Below are positions 16,440 to 25,030 of a stretch of 64,000 nucleotides of DNA, in pieces. The stretch spans positions 248,001 through 312,000 of the forward strand of contig CAWIZE010000006.1 of the NCBI GenBank assembly GCA_963840545.1, in the 5' to 3' direction. The notes below the pieces were generated by a model, which saw only the letters and a list, made by a program, of their open reading frames with translations, was not told where the DNA came from and ran no database searches. Numbering within the stretch: position 1 is the stretch's first letter; each line of letters starts with the position of its first letter. Origin of the DNA: JAKAWQ01 sp963840545 (GTDB lineage Bacteria > Pseudomonadota > Alphaproteobacteria > Acetobacterales > Acetobacteraceae). The position numbers and the translations under genes were made by a program.

Positions 16440-17661
16440 CCTGCTGCTGCTGCTGCTGGCCGCCGTCGGGCCGCCGGACCCGGCGCCGGGCGGGCAGGCG
16501 GCGACCCAGGCAGCGCTCGCGAAGGCCGAGGCTAGCCGGCGGGCAGCGCTCGCCGCCGCGCACCAGGCGGGGGCGGCCGCCGATGCCGCCGCCAGGGAGC
16601 GGGGGCGGCTTACCGCCCAGCGGGTCGTGGCCGCCGAAAAACTCCGGCTCGCCGAGACGGCGATCGAGGAGATGGCGCTCCGGCTCGACCAGCTGGGGCG
16701 GGCGCGGGCGAAGGCGGAGGAGGCACTCGCGGCGCGGGCGCGCGCCTTCGCCCCGGTCCTGCCGCTGATCGAGCGGCTCTCGCTCTATCCGGCGGAGACG
16801 CTGCTCGCGGTGCCGGCCTCGCCCGAGGATGCGCTGCGCGGGGTGCTCGTGCTCCAGGGGATCGGCGGCGAGATCGAGCGCGAGGCGGCGGCGCTCCGGC
16901 GCCAGGAGGCGCAGGTGGCCGCGATCTCGGCGGAGATCGGCGCCGGGAGCGCCGCGCTCAAGGATGCCGAGGCCGAGCAGGCGGCGGCGGCGGCGGCGCT
17001 CGACCGGGAGATCGCGGCGGCGGCCAGGAGCGAGGCCGAGGCGCGGGGCGAAGCGGCGGCGGCGACGGCGGCCGCGGCGGGGCAGGCGGCGCAGGCGAAG
17101 ACCTTGCAGGGGGTGCTCGCGAGCATCCAGGCGGCCGCGGCAAGGCAGGCAGCCGAGCGGAAAGCGGAGCTGGCGAGGGAGGCCGTCGCCCGGCAGACCG
17201 CCACCGGCCGGGAGCAGAGGGTGGCGCTGGCGCGGCCGCCGATGCCCGCTCCGCCGGCGGCACCCCAAGGGCGCGCATCCGGCGGAGCGCCGGTCGCCGG
17301 CGTGCTGGTCGGCGATTTCGGCGCGCCCACGCCCGCCGGCCCGGCGAGCGGGATCCGCTACCAGACCGCGCCGGGCGCGCATGTGCTGGCGCCGTGCGGC
17401 GGCACCGTCGAGTTCGCCGCGCCCTTTCGCAGCTACGGCCAGCTCGTCATCCTCGATTGCGGCAGCGATTACCGCTTCGTGCTGGCGGGGATGCACGCGC
17501 TCCTGGTCAGCGCCGGGGCCAGCGTCGCGGCGGGGGAAGCGCTCGGCGTCATGGCGCGGTGGAGTCCGGACTCGCAAGCGGCGCGCCCGACCCTTTATCT
17601 CGAACTGCATCATGGCGGGGCGGCGGTGAACCCGCTGCCCTGGCTGCACGCGAGGGGATAG
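16417..17661 (+). CDS. envC: EnvC-like murein hydrolase activator with degenerate M23 domain
   Basis: Periplasmic activator of amidases at the division septum (414 aa). Residues 1-27 form a signal peptide (LPASLLLLLLAAVG). About residues 28-270 are Ala/Glu/Arg-rich and predicted coiled coil, as in EnvC. The C-terminal LytM domain runs from VAGVLVGDFGAP to the end. In it the usual metal-binding residues are missing: the strand that normally has H-x(3)-D reads IRYQTAPGAHVLAPCGG, and the H-x-H strand reads LYLELHHGGAAVNPLPWL. It should therefore regulate rather than cut peptidoglycan. It overlaps gpmI and precedes ctpA, the usual alphaproteobacterial order. Confidence 0.87.
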   Translation: MRSRLPASLLLLLLAAVGPPDPAPGGQAATQAALAKAEASRRAALAAAHQAGAAADAAARERGRLTAQRVVAAEKLRLAETAIEEMALRLDQLGRARAKAEEALAARARAFAPVLPLIERLSLYPAETLLAVPASPEDALRGVLVLQGIGGEIEREAAALRRQEAQVAAISAEIGAGSAALKDAEAEQAAAAAALDREIAAAARSEAEARGEAAAATAAAAGQAAQAKTLQGVLASIQAAAARQAAERKAELAREAVARQTATGREQRVALARPPMPAPPAAPQGRASGGAPVAGVLVGDFGAPTPAGPASGIRYQTAPGAHVLAPCGGTVEFAAPFRSYGQLVILDCGSDYRFVLAGMHALLVSAGASVAAGEALGVMARWSPDSQAARPTLYLELHHGGAAVNPLPWLHARG

Positions 17662-17777
17662 GAGCGGAGGGCTTCGGCGGGTAGAGTGCACCGGATGGAT
17701 GAAAAGTGCCGGGTCCTCGTGCCCGGAGACGATGTCACAACAGACCGAGGGGCGCGTCGCGCCCGGGAAGGACGAGA

Positions 17778-19190
17778 ATGAAGCTACGCAACGGCCTGCT
17801 CCTGGGCGGTGCCTTCCTGGTCGGCGTGGCGGCGTTGCCGGCGTCGGTCCTCATCACGCGGGCGCTCGGGCCGAGCCTCGGCATTCCGCCGGCGCTGGCC
17901 CAGGACGCCGCCGCCACGAGCGGCGCCAACGCCGACACCTATCGCCTGCTCAGCCTCTTCGGCGACGTCTTCGAGCGGGTGAAGGCGGATTATGTCGATC
18001 CGGTCACCGCGAAGACCCTGGTCTACAACGCGCTCAACGGGATGCTGAGCGGGCTCGATCCGCACAGCGACTACATGGACCCGAGCCAGTACAACGACAT
18101 GCAGGTCCAGACGCGCGGGGCCTTCGGCGGGCTCGGCCTCGAGGTGACGGAGGACCAGGGCTTCATCAAGGTGGTGACGCCGATCGACGGCACGCCGGCC
18201 GCGAAGGCCGGCCTCAAGCCGGGCGACCTGATCGTCTCGCTCGACGGCAAGACCGTGGAGGGGCTCTCGCTCAACGACGCGGTCAACCGCATGCGCGGCG
18301 CGCCGGGGAGCAAGATCACGCTCACCATCAAGCGCGACGGCGTGGACAACCCGATCCTGGTGACGCTGACGCGCGAGGTGATCCACGTCCAGATCGTGCA
18401 CCAGGCCCTTTACGGCGATATCGGCTATATCCGGCTCTCCGAGTTCGACGAGACGGCAAGCTCGGGCATCCGCAAGGCGGTGGAGGCGCTGAAGGCCGAG
18501 GCGCACGGCAACATCAAGGGCTACATCCTCGATCTCAGGAACAATCCCGGCGGGCTGCTCGACCAGGCGGTGGCAGTGGCCAACGACTTCATGACCGAGG
18601 GGGAGATCGTCTCGACCCGCGGCCGCCACGCCGCCGACGACCAGCGCTGGGACGCGACGCCGGGCGAGGACATCATCGGCAACGCGCCGCTGGTGGTGCT
18701 GGTCAATGACGGCACGGCTTCGGCGGCCGAGATCGTCTCGGGTGCGCTGCAGGACAATCGCCGGGCGATCATCCTCGGCAACCGGACGTTCGGGAAGGGA
18801 TCGGTGCAGACGGTGATCCCGCTGCCCGGCGACAATGGGGCGATCCGGCTGACGACGGCGCGCTACTACACGCCCTCGGGCCGGTCGATCCAGGGGCTCG
18901 GCATCATGCCCGACGTGCCGGTCTCCGAGACGACGACAGCCCAGGCCAGCTTCGGTCCGGCCCACGAGAGCGATCTCAACAATACGCTCTCGAACACCGG
19001 CGGCGTGCCGGCCTCCGCGGGCCCGCCGCCGCGCACCGACCTGCCGCCGATCGCCAAGGAGCTGCCGGCGAAGCCGCCGACCGGCTGGCCCGCCTACAAT
19101 CCGGACAAGGCGAGCACCGACTTCCAGCTCCAGCAGGCCCTGAAGCTCGTGCAGACCATGGCCGGAGAGAGCACCGCCACGTCCCGCTAG
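17778..19190 (+). CDS. ctpA: C-terminal processing serine protease CtpA (S41)
   Basis: Periplasmic carboxy-terminal protease, 470 aa from the ATG at 17778, which has a GGAAGGA ribosome site. An N-terminal signal/anchor (GLLLGGAFLVGVAALPASV) is followed by FGDVFERVKADYVDP. Next comes a PDZ domain (FGGLGLEVTEDQGFIKVVTPIDGTPAAKAGLKPGD) and the protease domain. The catalytic Ser is in NDGTASAAEIVSGALQ and the Lys in FGKGSVQTVIPL. The tail is Pro-rich. It probably works with the EnvC-like protein encoded next to it in cell-wall turnover (inference from conserved order). Confidence 0.94.
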   Translation: MKLRNGLLLGGAFLVGVAALPASVLITRALGPSLGIPPALAQDAAATSGANADTYRLLSLFGDVFERVKADYVDPVTAKTLVYNALNGMLSGLDPHSDYMDPSQYNDMQVQTRGAFGGLGLEVTEDQGFIKVVTPIDGTPAAKAGLKPGDLIVSLDGKTVEGLSLNDAVNRMRGAPGSKITLTIKRDGVDNPILVTLTREVIHVQIVHQALYGDIGYIRLSEFDETASSGIRKAVEALKAEAHGNIKGYILDLRNNPGGLLDQAVAVANDFMTEGEIVSTRGRHAADDQRWDATPGEDIIGNAPLVVLVNDGTASAAEIVSGALQDNRRAIILGNRTFGKGSVQTVIPLPGDNGAIRLTTARYYTPSGRSIQGLGIMPDVPVSETTTAQASFGPAHESDLNNTLSNTGGVPASAGPPPRTDLPPIAKELPAKPPTGWPAYNPDKASTDFQLQQALKLVQTMAGESTATSR

Positions 19191-19216
19191 GCACGTCGGC
19201 CGGCAGGACGCGGGAC

Positions 19217-20377
19217 GTGCCCAGGGGCGTCCGGGCCGGCCGGCCGGGGCGGGCGCTCGCGCGGTTCTGGACCGTGGTCATCGTCGTGCTCGGCGGCGGC
19301 GCGGCGCTGCTGCAATGGCTCGGGCCGCCGCCTGCCCCATTGGCGCCGGCGCCGCACGCATCGCCGCCGCGCGTCGCGGCCGCAGCCCCGGCTCCGCTCC
19401 CCGGCAGGCCGCCTTCGCCGCCGCTGCCGGCCGCGCCGGCCGGCCCTGGACGCGTCGCGGCCACCATTCCGCCCCAGCCCGGCGGCGCGATCGCCCCGCC
19501 CGACCCGCTGCTGCTCGAACCCTCGCGCGCGGATCCGAAGGCGATGCTGCCGCGGATCGGGCCGGGCGGGGCGCGCCCGATGCAGGTCTATGCGAGCGCC
19601 TTCGATGCGGGCGATCCGCGGCCGCGGATCGGGCTCGTCATCGCCGGCATCGGCGAATCGGCGGATGAAAGCGAGGCCGCGATCGCGCTGCCGGGCGCGG
19701 TCGCGCTCGCCTTCTCGCCCTACGCGGTCGACCCGGGGACGCTGCTCGCCGAGGCGCGGAGCAAGGGCCACGAGATCCTGATCTCGCTGCCGCTCGAGCC
19801 GGCGGGATATCCGCTCAACAATGCCGGCGACGAGGCACTGCTGGTCGCGGCGCCGCCCGGGCAGAACCTTCAGCGGCTCGACTGGGCGCTCGGGCGGATC
19901 GCAGGCTATGTCGGGGCGACCGGCGCGATGGACGGGATGTACGGCGAGCGCTTCGCCGCCTCGCCGGACCTCTTCGCCACGCTCGAACGGCGGCTCGCCG
20001 GGCGCGGGCTGCTTTATGTCGATCCGCGCCCCGGCCAGCCGGACCCGGAATTCGTCACCGGAAGGACGGCGGACGTGCTGGTGGACCAGCCCGCGGTGGG
20101 GCCGACGATCAGCGCCAATCTTGACAAGCTCGAGACGATCGCGCGCGCCCGCGGCTCGGCGCTCGGCGTGGTGGGATGGCCGGGGCCGACGACGGTGGGG
20201 CTGGTGGCGGCCTGGGCCCCCACGCTCGCGGCCAAGGGGCTCGTGCTCGCGCCGGTGACGGCGCTCGTGCGGCAGCCCACCCCGCCGGCCACCCCGCCGG
20301 CCACCCCGCCGGCCACCCCGCCGCCCGCCCCGCCGCCCGCCCCGCCGGCAGCGGGGACGCCCGCGGTGAAGCCGTGA
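19217..20377 (+). CDS. Divergent polysaccharide deacetylase family protein
   Basis: 386-aa protein of the divergent polysaccharide deacetylase family (YibQ-like). A membrane anchor (ARFWTVVIVVLGGGAALLQWLG) precedes a Pro/Ala-rich linker. The NodB-like domain begins RPRIGLVIAGIGESADESEAAIALPGAVALAFSPYA and continues with GHEILISLPLEPAGYPLNN and TGAMDGMYGERFAAS. The conserved metal-binding histidines of true deacetylases are not evident, as is usual in this group, so activity is uncertain. It starts with GTG 26 bp after ctpA. The C-terminus holds Pro-Ala-Thr repeats from a 12-bp tandem repeat (20279-20350). Confidence 0.85.
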   Translation: MPRGVRAGRPGRALARFWTVVIVVLGGGAALLQWLGPPPAPLAPAPHASPPRVAAAAPAPLPGRPPSPPLPAAPAGPGRVAATIPPQPGGAIAPPDPLLLEPSRADPKAMLPRIGPGGARPMQVYASAFDAGDPRPRIGLVIAGIGESADESEAAIALPGAVALAFSPYAVDPGTLLAEARSKGHEILISLPLEPAGYPLNNAGDEALLVAAPPGQNLQRLDWALGRIAGYVGATGAMDGMYGERFAASPDLFATLERRLAGRGLLYVDPRPGQPDPEFVTGRTADVLVDQPAVGPTISANLDKLETIARARGSALGVVGWPGPTTVGLVAAWAPTLAAKGLVLAPVTALVRQPTPPATPPATPPATPPPAPPPAPPAAGTPAVKP

Positions 20378-20874
20378 GCCCGGGCGGACCGGCGGCGCTG
20401 CCCTACCGGCCCAACGCCGGGGCGGTGCTCTTCAACCGCGCCGGGCGCGTGCTGGTGGCGCGGCGCGCCCGAGAGGCAGCCGGCGGCTGGCAATTGCCCC
20501 AGGGCGGGATCGACGCGGGGGAAGACCCCCGCGCGGCGGTGCTGCGGGAGCTCGCCGAGGAGATCGGCACGGACCGCGTCCGCATCATCGGCGAGCACCC
20601 GGAATGGCTGAGCTACGAGCTGCCGCCGGAGGTCGTCGGCATCGCGCTCGGCGGGCGCTATCGCGGCCAGCGCCAGCGCTGGTTCGCGCTCCGCTTCTTG
20701 GGCGAGGACGGCGATATCCGCCTCGACCGGGACCCCCATCATCCGGAGTTCGACGCCTGGCGCTGGGTGGCGCTGGCGGAGATTCCCGCCCTCGCCGTGG
20801 GGTTCAAGCGCGCGATCTACGCGACGCTGGCCGACGCCTTCGCCCACTTCGCCGTGCCGGACGACGAGGCATGA
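20374..20874 (+). CDS. rppH: RNA pyrophosphohydrolase RppH (Nudix)
   Basis: Removes pyrophosphate from 5'-triphosphate RNA and so starts mRNA decay. The 166-aa product starts at a GTG overlapping the previous stop (GTGA). LPYRPNAGAVLFNRAGRVLVARR and GGWQLPQGGIDAGEDPRAAVLRELAEEIGT contain the full Nudix box (G-x5-E-x7-R-E-x-x-E-E-x-G). WLSYELP and GQRQRWFALRF are RppH-specific surroundings. The longer open frame upstream only duplicates the Pro-Ala repeats in another phase. Confidence 0.93.
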   Translation: MSPGGPAALPYRPNAGAVLFNRAGRVLVARRAREAAGGWQLPQGGIDAGEDPRAAVLRELAEEIGTDRVRIIGEHPEWLSYELPPEVVGIALGGRYRGQRQRWFALRFLGEDGDIRLDRDPHHPEFDAWRWVALAEIPALAVGFKRAIYATLADAFAHFAVPDDEA

Positions 20875-21494
20875 GCGAGGATCCGCACCGCGCGCGCTGG
20901 GACGCGCGCTTCGCCGCCGAGGACTACGTGTTCGGCACCGAGCCGAATGCCTTCCTCGCCGGCGCGGCCGGGCGGCTCAAGCCGGGGTGGACGGCGCTGG
21001 TGCTGGCGGACGGCGAGGGCCGCAACGGCGTCTGGCTGGCGCGCCAGGGGCTCGACGTCACCAGCGTCGATTTCGCGCCGCTCGGGCTCGCCAAGGCGCG
21101 GCAACTCGCCGCCAGGCACGGGGTCGCGATCCGCGCCGTGCTCGCCGACCTCAACCACTGGGACTGGCCCACGGCGGCGTTCGACCTGGTGGTCGGAATC
21201 TTCATGCAGGTGTTCGACCCGCCGGCACGGGCAGCGATCTTCGCGCGGATGAAGCGGGCGCTGAAGCCGGGGGGATTGCTGCTGCTGGAGGGCTACCGGC
21301 CGGAGCAGATCGCCTACGGCACCGGCGGGCCCTCGACGCCGGAGAACCTCTACACCGAAGAGATGTTGCGTGCGGAATTCGCCGATTTCTCCATTCTCAC
21401 GCTCCGCGCCCACAATTCGGTGATCCACGAGGGCAGCGGGCATGACGGGATGTCGGCGCTGATCGATCTCGTGGCGGCGCGACCGGGGACCTGA
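20871..21494 (+). CDS. Class I SAM-dependent methyltransferase
   Basis: 207-aa methyltransferase that overlaps rppH (ATGA). The N-terminus (RWDARFAAEDYVFGTEPNAFLAGAAGRLKPGWTALVLADGEGRNGVWLARQGLDVTSVDFA) is the pattern of small TehB/thiopurine-type enzymes. Motif I here reads VLADGEGRN. YRPEQIAYGTGGPSTPENLYTEEML is also typical. The acceptor is unknown; homologues methylate small molecules such as thiols or metalloid oxyanions. Confident as to fold, not substrate. Confidence 0.85.
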   Translation: MSEDPHRARWDARFAAEDYVFGTEPNAFLAGAAGRLKPGWTALVLADGEGRNGVWLARQGLDVTSVDFAPLGLAKARQLAARHGVAIRAVLADLNHWDWPTAAFDLVVGIFMQVFDPPARAAIFARMKRALKPGGLLLLEGYRPEQIAYGTGGPSTPENLYTEEMLRAEFADFSILTLRAHNSVIHEGSGHDGMSALIDLVAARPGT

Positions 21495-21509
21495 TCCAGC
21501 CCCTCTCTG

Positions 21510-22271
21510 TCAGTCGCCCGCGATCCATTGCGGGTCGCGGATCCGCCTTCCGATGTCACCGCATTCGCGCCGCACGGCGGCGATGATCGCCGCCCTGAGC
21601 GGGGCGTCGGCCACCTGATCCGGAAACGCAAGCGCGAGCGCAAGCGGGCCTTCGCCGGCGCGCCGGAGCGCGCCGCCGATCGTCGTGATGCCCGGCGTGA
21701 GCACGCTTGGCGCCACCAGGACGCGCCGGCGGCGGATTTCGGCAAGCTCGGCGGGCAGGTCCTGGCATTGCCCGTCCGCCGGCGCGCCGGCGCCGCCCAC
21801 GGCCTGCGCGGAGAGGAGGCGGAGCGCCTCCGCGTCGGGCAGCCGCGCCAGCAGCGCGCGCCCCATCACCGTGGAGACGGCCGGCAGGCGCGCACCGATC
21901 TCGCGGACATGGCGCAGCGGATAGGACCCCTGCACGACCCGCAGCAGAACGATCTCGGCCTCGGAGAGAGACGCCGCGTAGCCGGTGAAGCCGAACGCTC
22001 CGATCAGCCGTCCGAGCGCGCCGTCGATCAGCTCGAGCAGCGAATGGCGCGCGAGATAAAGCTCCGCGAGCCGCACGGCGAACGGGCCGGCGACATAGCC
22101 CTTGCCGTCCGCGTCCCGCTCGAGCAGTGCCGCGCGGCTCATCGCCTGGAGCAGGCGCGAGACGGAACTCTTCGGCAGCCCGACCTGTCGGCCGACCTCG
22201 CCCACCCGGAGGACCGGCTGATCCCGCCCCAGCAGGCCGAGGACATCGAGGGCGTTGCCAAGCGAGCTCAT
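21510..22271 (-). CDS. IclR-family transcriptional regulator
   Basis: 253-aa regulator: an N-terminal winged helix-turn-helix (ALDVLGLLGRDQPVLRVGEVGRQVGLPKSSVSRLLQAM, residues 6-45) is followed by the IclR effector domain (GYVAGPFAVRLAEL to the end). It is divergent from the ABC-importer/deacylase cassette, with a 115-bp gap, and is the obvious candidate regulator of it. The ligand would be the transported compound or a product (inference). Confidence 0.9.
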   Translation of the reverse strand: MSSLGNALDVLGLLGRDQPVLRVGEVGRQVGLPKSSVSRLLQAMSRAALLERDADGKGYVAGPFAVRLAELYLARHSLLELIDGALGRLIGAFGFTGYAASLSEAEIVLLRVVQGSYPLRHVREIGARLPAVSTVMGRALLARLPDAEALRLLSAQAVGGAGAPADGQCQDLPAELAEIRRRRVLVAPSVLTPGITTIGGALRRAGEGPLALALAFPDQVADAPLRAAIIAAVRRECGDIGRRIRDPQWIAGD

Positions 22272-22298
22272 TCATCGTCCCAGATACAACAACATCAA

Positions 22299-22327
22299 TT
22301 GACACATATGGCACGAACGGGCTTGAT
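22299..22327 (+). promoter_or_regulatory. Possible promoter of the importer cassette
   Basis: A perfect TTGACA box (22299-22304) sits in an AT-rich patch of the divergent gap. The hexamer 17 bases downstream is weak (cttgat). Overlapping AT-rich sequence (gatacaacaacatcaattg) could hold the IclR operator. Confidence 0.4.
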
Positions 22328-22386
22328 GGAAGTGGGTTCACGCAAGCCGCGCCGCGGCGGCGACGGCGGAGGTGGGGAGAGTGCGC

Positions 22387-23418
22387 ATGGGCATCGGTTT
22401 GCGGCGCCGCCACGTGCTCGGCGGCATGGCCTCGGCGGCCCTCGCGGCCAGGCGGGCGCTCGCGGCCGGGGAATTCGCGGGGCGCCACCTGGTTGCGCAG
22501 GGTTTCGGCGGCCCGACCCAGGCTGCGATCCAGACGCTGGTGTTCGATCCGCTCGACCAGCGGCTCGGCTGCCGAACTGCGCAGGTGCCGCTGCAGTCGG
22601 CCGCGGCGTTCGCGCGCATGCGCGCCGAGGCGGCTGCCCCCGAGATCGACATGTACCAGTTCTCCGGCGGCCAGGAGCGCCTGGCGGCGGCGGCGCATCT
22701 CACCGCCGATCTCGGGCCCTTGCCGAACCTCGCGGACATTCCGCCCGCGCTCAAGGATCCGCACGGGCAATGGGTCACGTTCGCCGTGATCGCCGAGGGT
22801 ATTCTCTACCGCACCGACAAGATCACGGCGCCGCCCACCAGCTACCTCGACTTCCTCGATCCCCGATACCAGGGGCACATCGCGCTGCCGACGATCAGCA
22901 ACGGGTATGGCACCGATTTCCTCGTGATGATGGCGCGCGCCACAGGCGGCGGGGTGGACGACATCGATCCCGGCTTTCAGGCGATCGCGAAAATCGCCAA
23001 GGGGGCGATCATTTTCCAGGCGGCGTCGCAGGTACCCCAGCTCTTCGCCCAAGCGGATGTCTGGATCATGCCTTATGACAGCGCCTGGGCCAAGCATTGC
23101 CGCGATGCGGGGCTGCCGGTGGCGTTCGTATCGCCCAAGGAAGGAAGCCCCGCTTCCTTCTGCACCACGTGCATCGCCGCCAAATCGAAGAACGTCGATC
23201 TCGCGCGCCGGGCCGTCGACCAGTTCATCTCGCTCCCGTCGCAGGCCGCGATCGCCGGGCAGCTCAACTGGTCGCCCACCAACGCCAAGGTGCAGCTGCC
23301 CGCCGCCCTCGCCGCCCAGCTCCCCAAGCCGAGCCAGCTCGTCGTCCTCGACGAGAAGACGATGACCGAGCGCCGCCCGCAATGGACGGAGCGCTGGAAC
23401 CGCATGATCGTGCGTTGA
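22387..23418 (+). CDS. PotD-type ABC transporter substrate-binding protein
   Basis: Periplasmic solute-binding protein of the spermidine/putrescine (SBP type 1/6) class, 343 aa from the ATG at 22387. GTG codons at 22372 and 22381 are in frame, but GGGGAGA lies at the right distance for the ATG. The N-terminus LRRRHVLGGMASAALAARRALAA looks like a twin-arginine signal. Family features include EIDMYQFSGGQERLAAAAHLT, VTFAVIAEGILYRTDKI, YLDFLDPRYQGHIALPTISNGYG and AKIAKGAIIFQA. First gene of a five-gene operon; the cargo may be a polyamine-like or N-acylated compound given the downstream deacylase. Confidence 0.87.
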   Translation: MGIGLRRRHVLGGMASAALAARRALAAGEFAGRHLVAQGFGGPTQAAIQTLVFDPLDQRLGCRTAQVPLQSAAAFARMRAEAAAPEIDMYQFSGGQERLAAAAHLTADLGPLPNLADIPPALKDPHGQWVTFAVIAEGILYRTDKITAPPTSYLDFLDPRYQGHIALPTISNGYGTDFLVMMARATGGGVDDIDPGFQAIAKIAKGAIIFQAASQVPQLFAQADVWIMPYDSAWAKHCRDAGLPVAFVSPKEGSPASFCTTCIAAKSKNVDLARRAVDQFISLPSQAAIAGQLNWSPTNAKVQLPAALAAQLPKPSQLVVLDEKTMTERRPQWTERWNRMIVR

Positions 23419-24260
23419 CGCCACGGCGCGCCGTGCCGGCGCTGCTCCTGGCGCCGGCACTCGTCCTTTTCGCCACCCTCTTCGTCTATCCGCAGCTCCG
23501 GATGTTCGCGGTGAGCCTCGGCGCGCCGCGCTGGTCGGTGCGGGAATATGCGCGGTTCCTCGCCGATCCCTACTATCTCGCGGTGCTCGCCCGCTCGCTC
23601 ATGCTCGGGGTGGCGGTCACCGTGGTGACGCTGGCGCTCGGCCTGCCGCTCGCCTACCGGCTGGCGCGCTCCGAGAGCCGCCATGCGCCTTTCCTGCTGG
23701 TGTTGAGCACCTTTCCGCTCTGGGTGAGCGCCGTCGTCCGCTCGTTCGGCTGGATCGTGCTGCTCGGGCGTGGCGGCGTCGTCTCCGCCACGCTCTCCAC
23801 GCTCGGCCTCGCGGCGCCGTCGTTCCAGCTCCTCTATACGATCGGCGGGGTGGTGATCGCGCTGGGAGAGGTGCTGCTGCCTTTCATGGTGCTCACGCTC
23901 TACAGCGTCATCCGCGGAATCGACCCGGAGCTGGAGCGGGCGGCGCAAAATCTCGGCGCGGGCCCGCTCGCCGCCGCCGCACTCACCACGCTGCCGCTCG
24001 CGCGCGGTGGCATCCTGTCGGGCTCCCTCCTGGTTTTCGCGCTCGCGATCAGCGCTTTCGCGACCCCGAGCCTGGTCGGCGGAGCCCGCGTGCAGCTCAT
24101 GTCCACGACCATCTACGAGCAGATGACCGACCTCGCGGACTGGCGGTTCGCGACCGCCGTCGCCTTCATCCTGCTCGCCGTGGTGCTCGCGATCACCTTC
24201 GTCTATGCGCGCTTCGCCCAGGGTGCCGGGCAGGGCGCCGCCCGGCCGGCGGGCCGATGA
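23415..24260 (+). CDS. PotB-type ABC transporter permease
   Basis: Inner-membrane permease of about 281 aa with six hydrophobic segments and the coupling motif ELERAAQNLGAGPLAAAALTTLPLARGGILSG. The long frame extends upstream over the binding-protein gene in a non-coding-looking reading. The likely start is the TTG at 23415, which overlaps the preceding stop (TTGA), or the GTG at 23433 just before PALLLAPALVLFATLFVYPQ. There is no ATG in this stretch. Confidence 0.87.
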   Translation: MTPRRAVPALLLAPALVLFATLFVYPQLRMFAVSLGAPRWSVREYARFLADPYYLAVLARSLMLGVAVTVVTLALGLPLAYRLARSESRHAPFLLVLSTFPLWVSAVVRSFGWIVLLGRGGVVSATLSTLGLAAPSFQLLYTIGGVVIALGEVLLPFMVLTLYSVIRGIDPELERAAQNLGAGPLAAAALTTLPLARGGILSGSLLVFALAISAFATPSLVGGARVQLMSTTIYEQMTDLADWRFATAVAFILLAVVLAITFVYARFAQGAGQGAARPAGR

Positions 24261-25030
24261 TGCGCTGGCTCGCCGTCCTCAACCTGCTGACCTTCTTCTA
24301 TCTGATCAGCCCGATCGCAGTGATCCTCGGCAGCGCCTTCGGCGCGAGCGCATATCTCGCCTTTCCCCCGCATGGCCTCACCCTGCACTGGTTTGCCGCG
24401 GCGCTGGCCGATCCGCAATATATCGCCGCCTTTCTCACCAGCCTTGGGATCGCCTCGGTGGCGGCCGGCGTTTCGCTCGCGATCGGCCTGCCCGCGGGCT
24501 ATGCCCTCGCGCGGTTCGATTTTCCGGGGCGCGCGGCGATCGAGACCGTGCTTCTCACGCCGCTCGTCATGCCCGCCCTGGTGCTCTCGGTGGCGCTCAC
24601 CATCCTCTTCAGCGCGATCGGCTTCACCGCCGGCTCGGCGCGCCTCGCGGTGGCGCATCTGGTGCTCTGCGTGCCCTACGTCATCCGCGTCGCCATTCCG
24701 GTGTTCCGCCGTCTCGACGTCGCGATCGAGGAGGCGGCCGGCACGCTCGGCGCCTCGCCGGTCGCGACCTTCTTCCTCGTCACGCTGCCGGCGATCCGGC
24801 CGGGCGCGATCGCCGCGGCGACGCTGGCCTTCATCGCCAGCTTCGACGAGATCGACCTTGCGATCTTTCTTGCCGACCCGCGGGCGCCGACGCTGCCGGT
24901 CACGATCTACTCGGCGATCCAGTTCGGGATCGATCCGACCGTCGCCGCCGTCTCGGCGCTGCTCGTCCTCATCGCCGTGGTGGCGATGGCGACCTACCAG
25001 GTCTTCCTCTGGCGGCGGGCCACGACGTGA
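24257..25030 (+). CDS. PotC-type ABC transporter permease
   Basis: Second inner-membrane permease, 257 aa, starting at an ATG that overlaps the first permease's stop. It has about six membrane segments and the coupling loop DVAIEEAAGTLGASPVATFFLVTLPAIRPGAIAAATLAFIASFDE, which matches PotC-class proteins. The stop overlaps the GTG start of the ATPase gene. Confidence 0.9.
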   Translation: MMRWLAVLNLLTFFYLISPIAVILGSAFGASAYLAFPPHGLTLHWFAAALADPQYIAAFLTSLGIASVAAGVSLAIGLPAGYALARFDFPGRAAIETVLLTPLVMPALVLSVALTILFSAIGFTAGSARLAVAHLVLCVPYVIRVAIPVFRRLDVAIEEAAGTLGASPVATFFLVTLPAIRPGAIAAATLAFIASFDEIDLAIFLADPRAPTLPVTIYSAIQFGIDPTVAAVSALLVLIAVVAMATYQVFLWRRATT

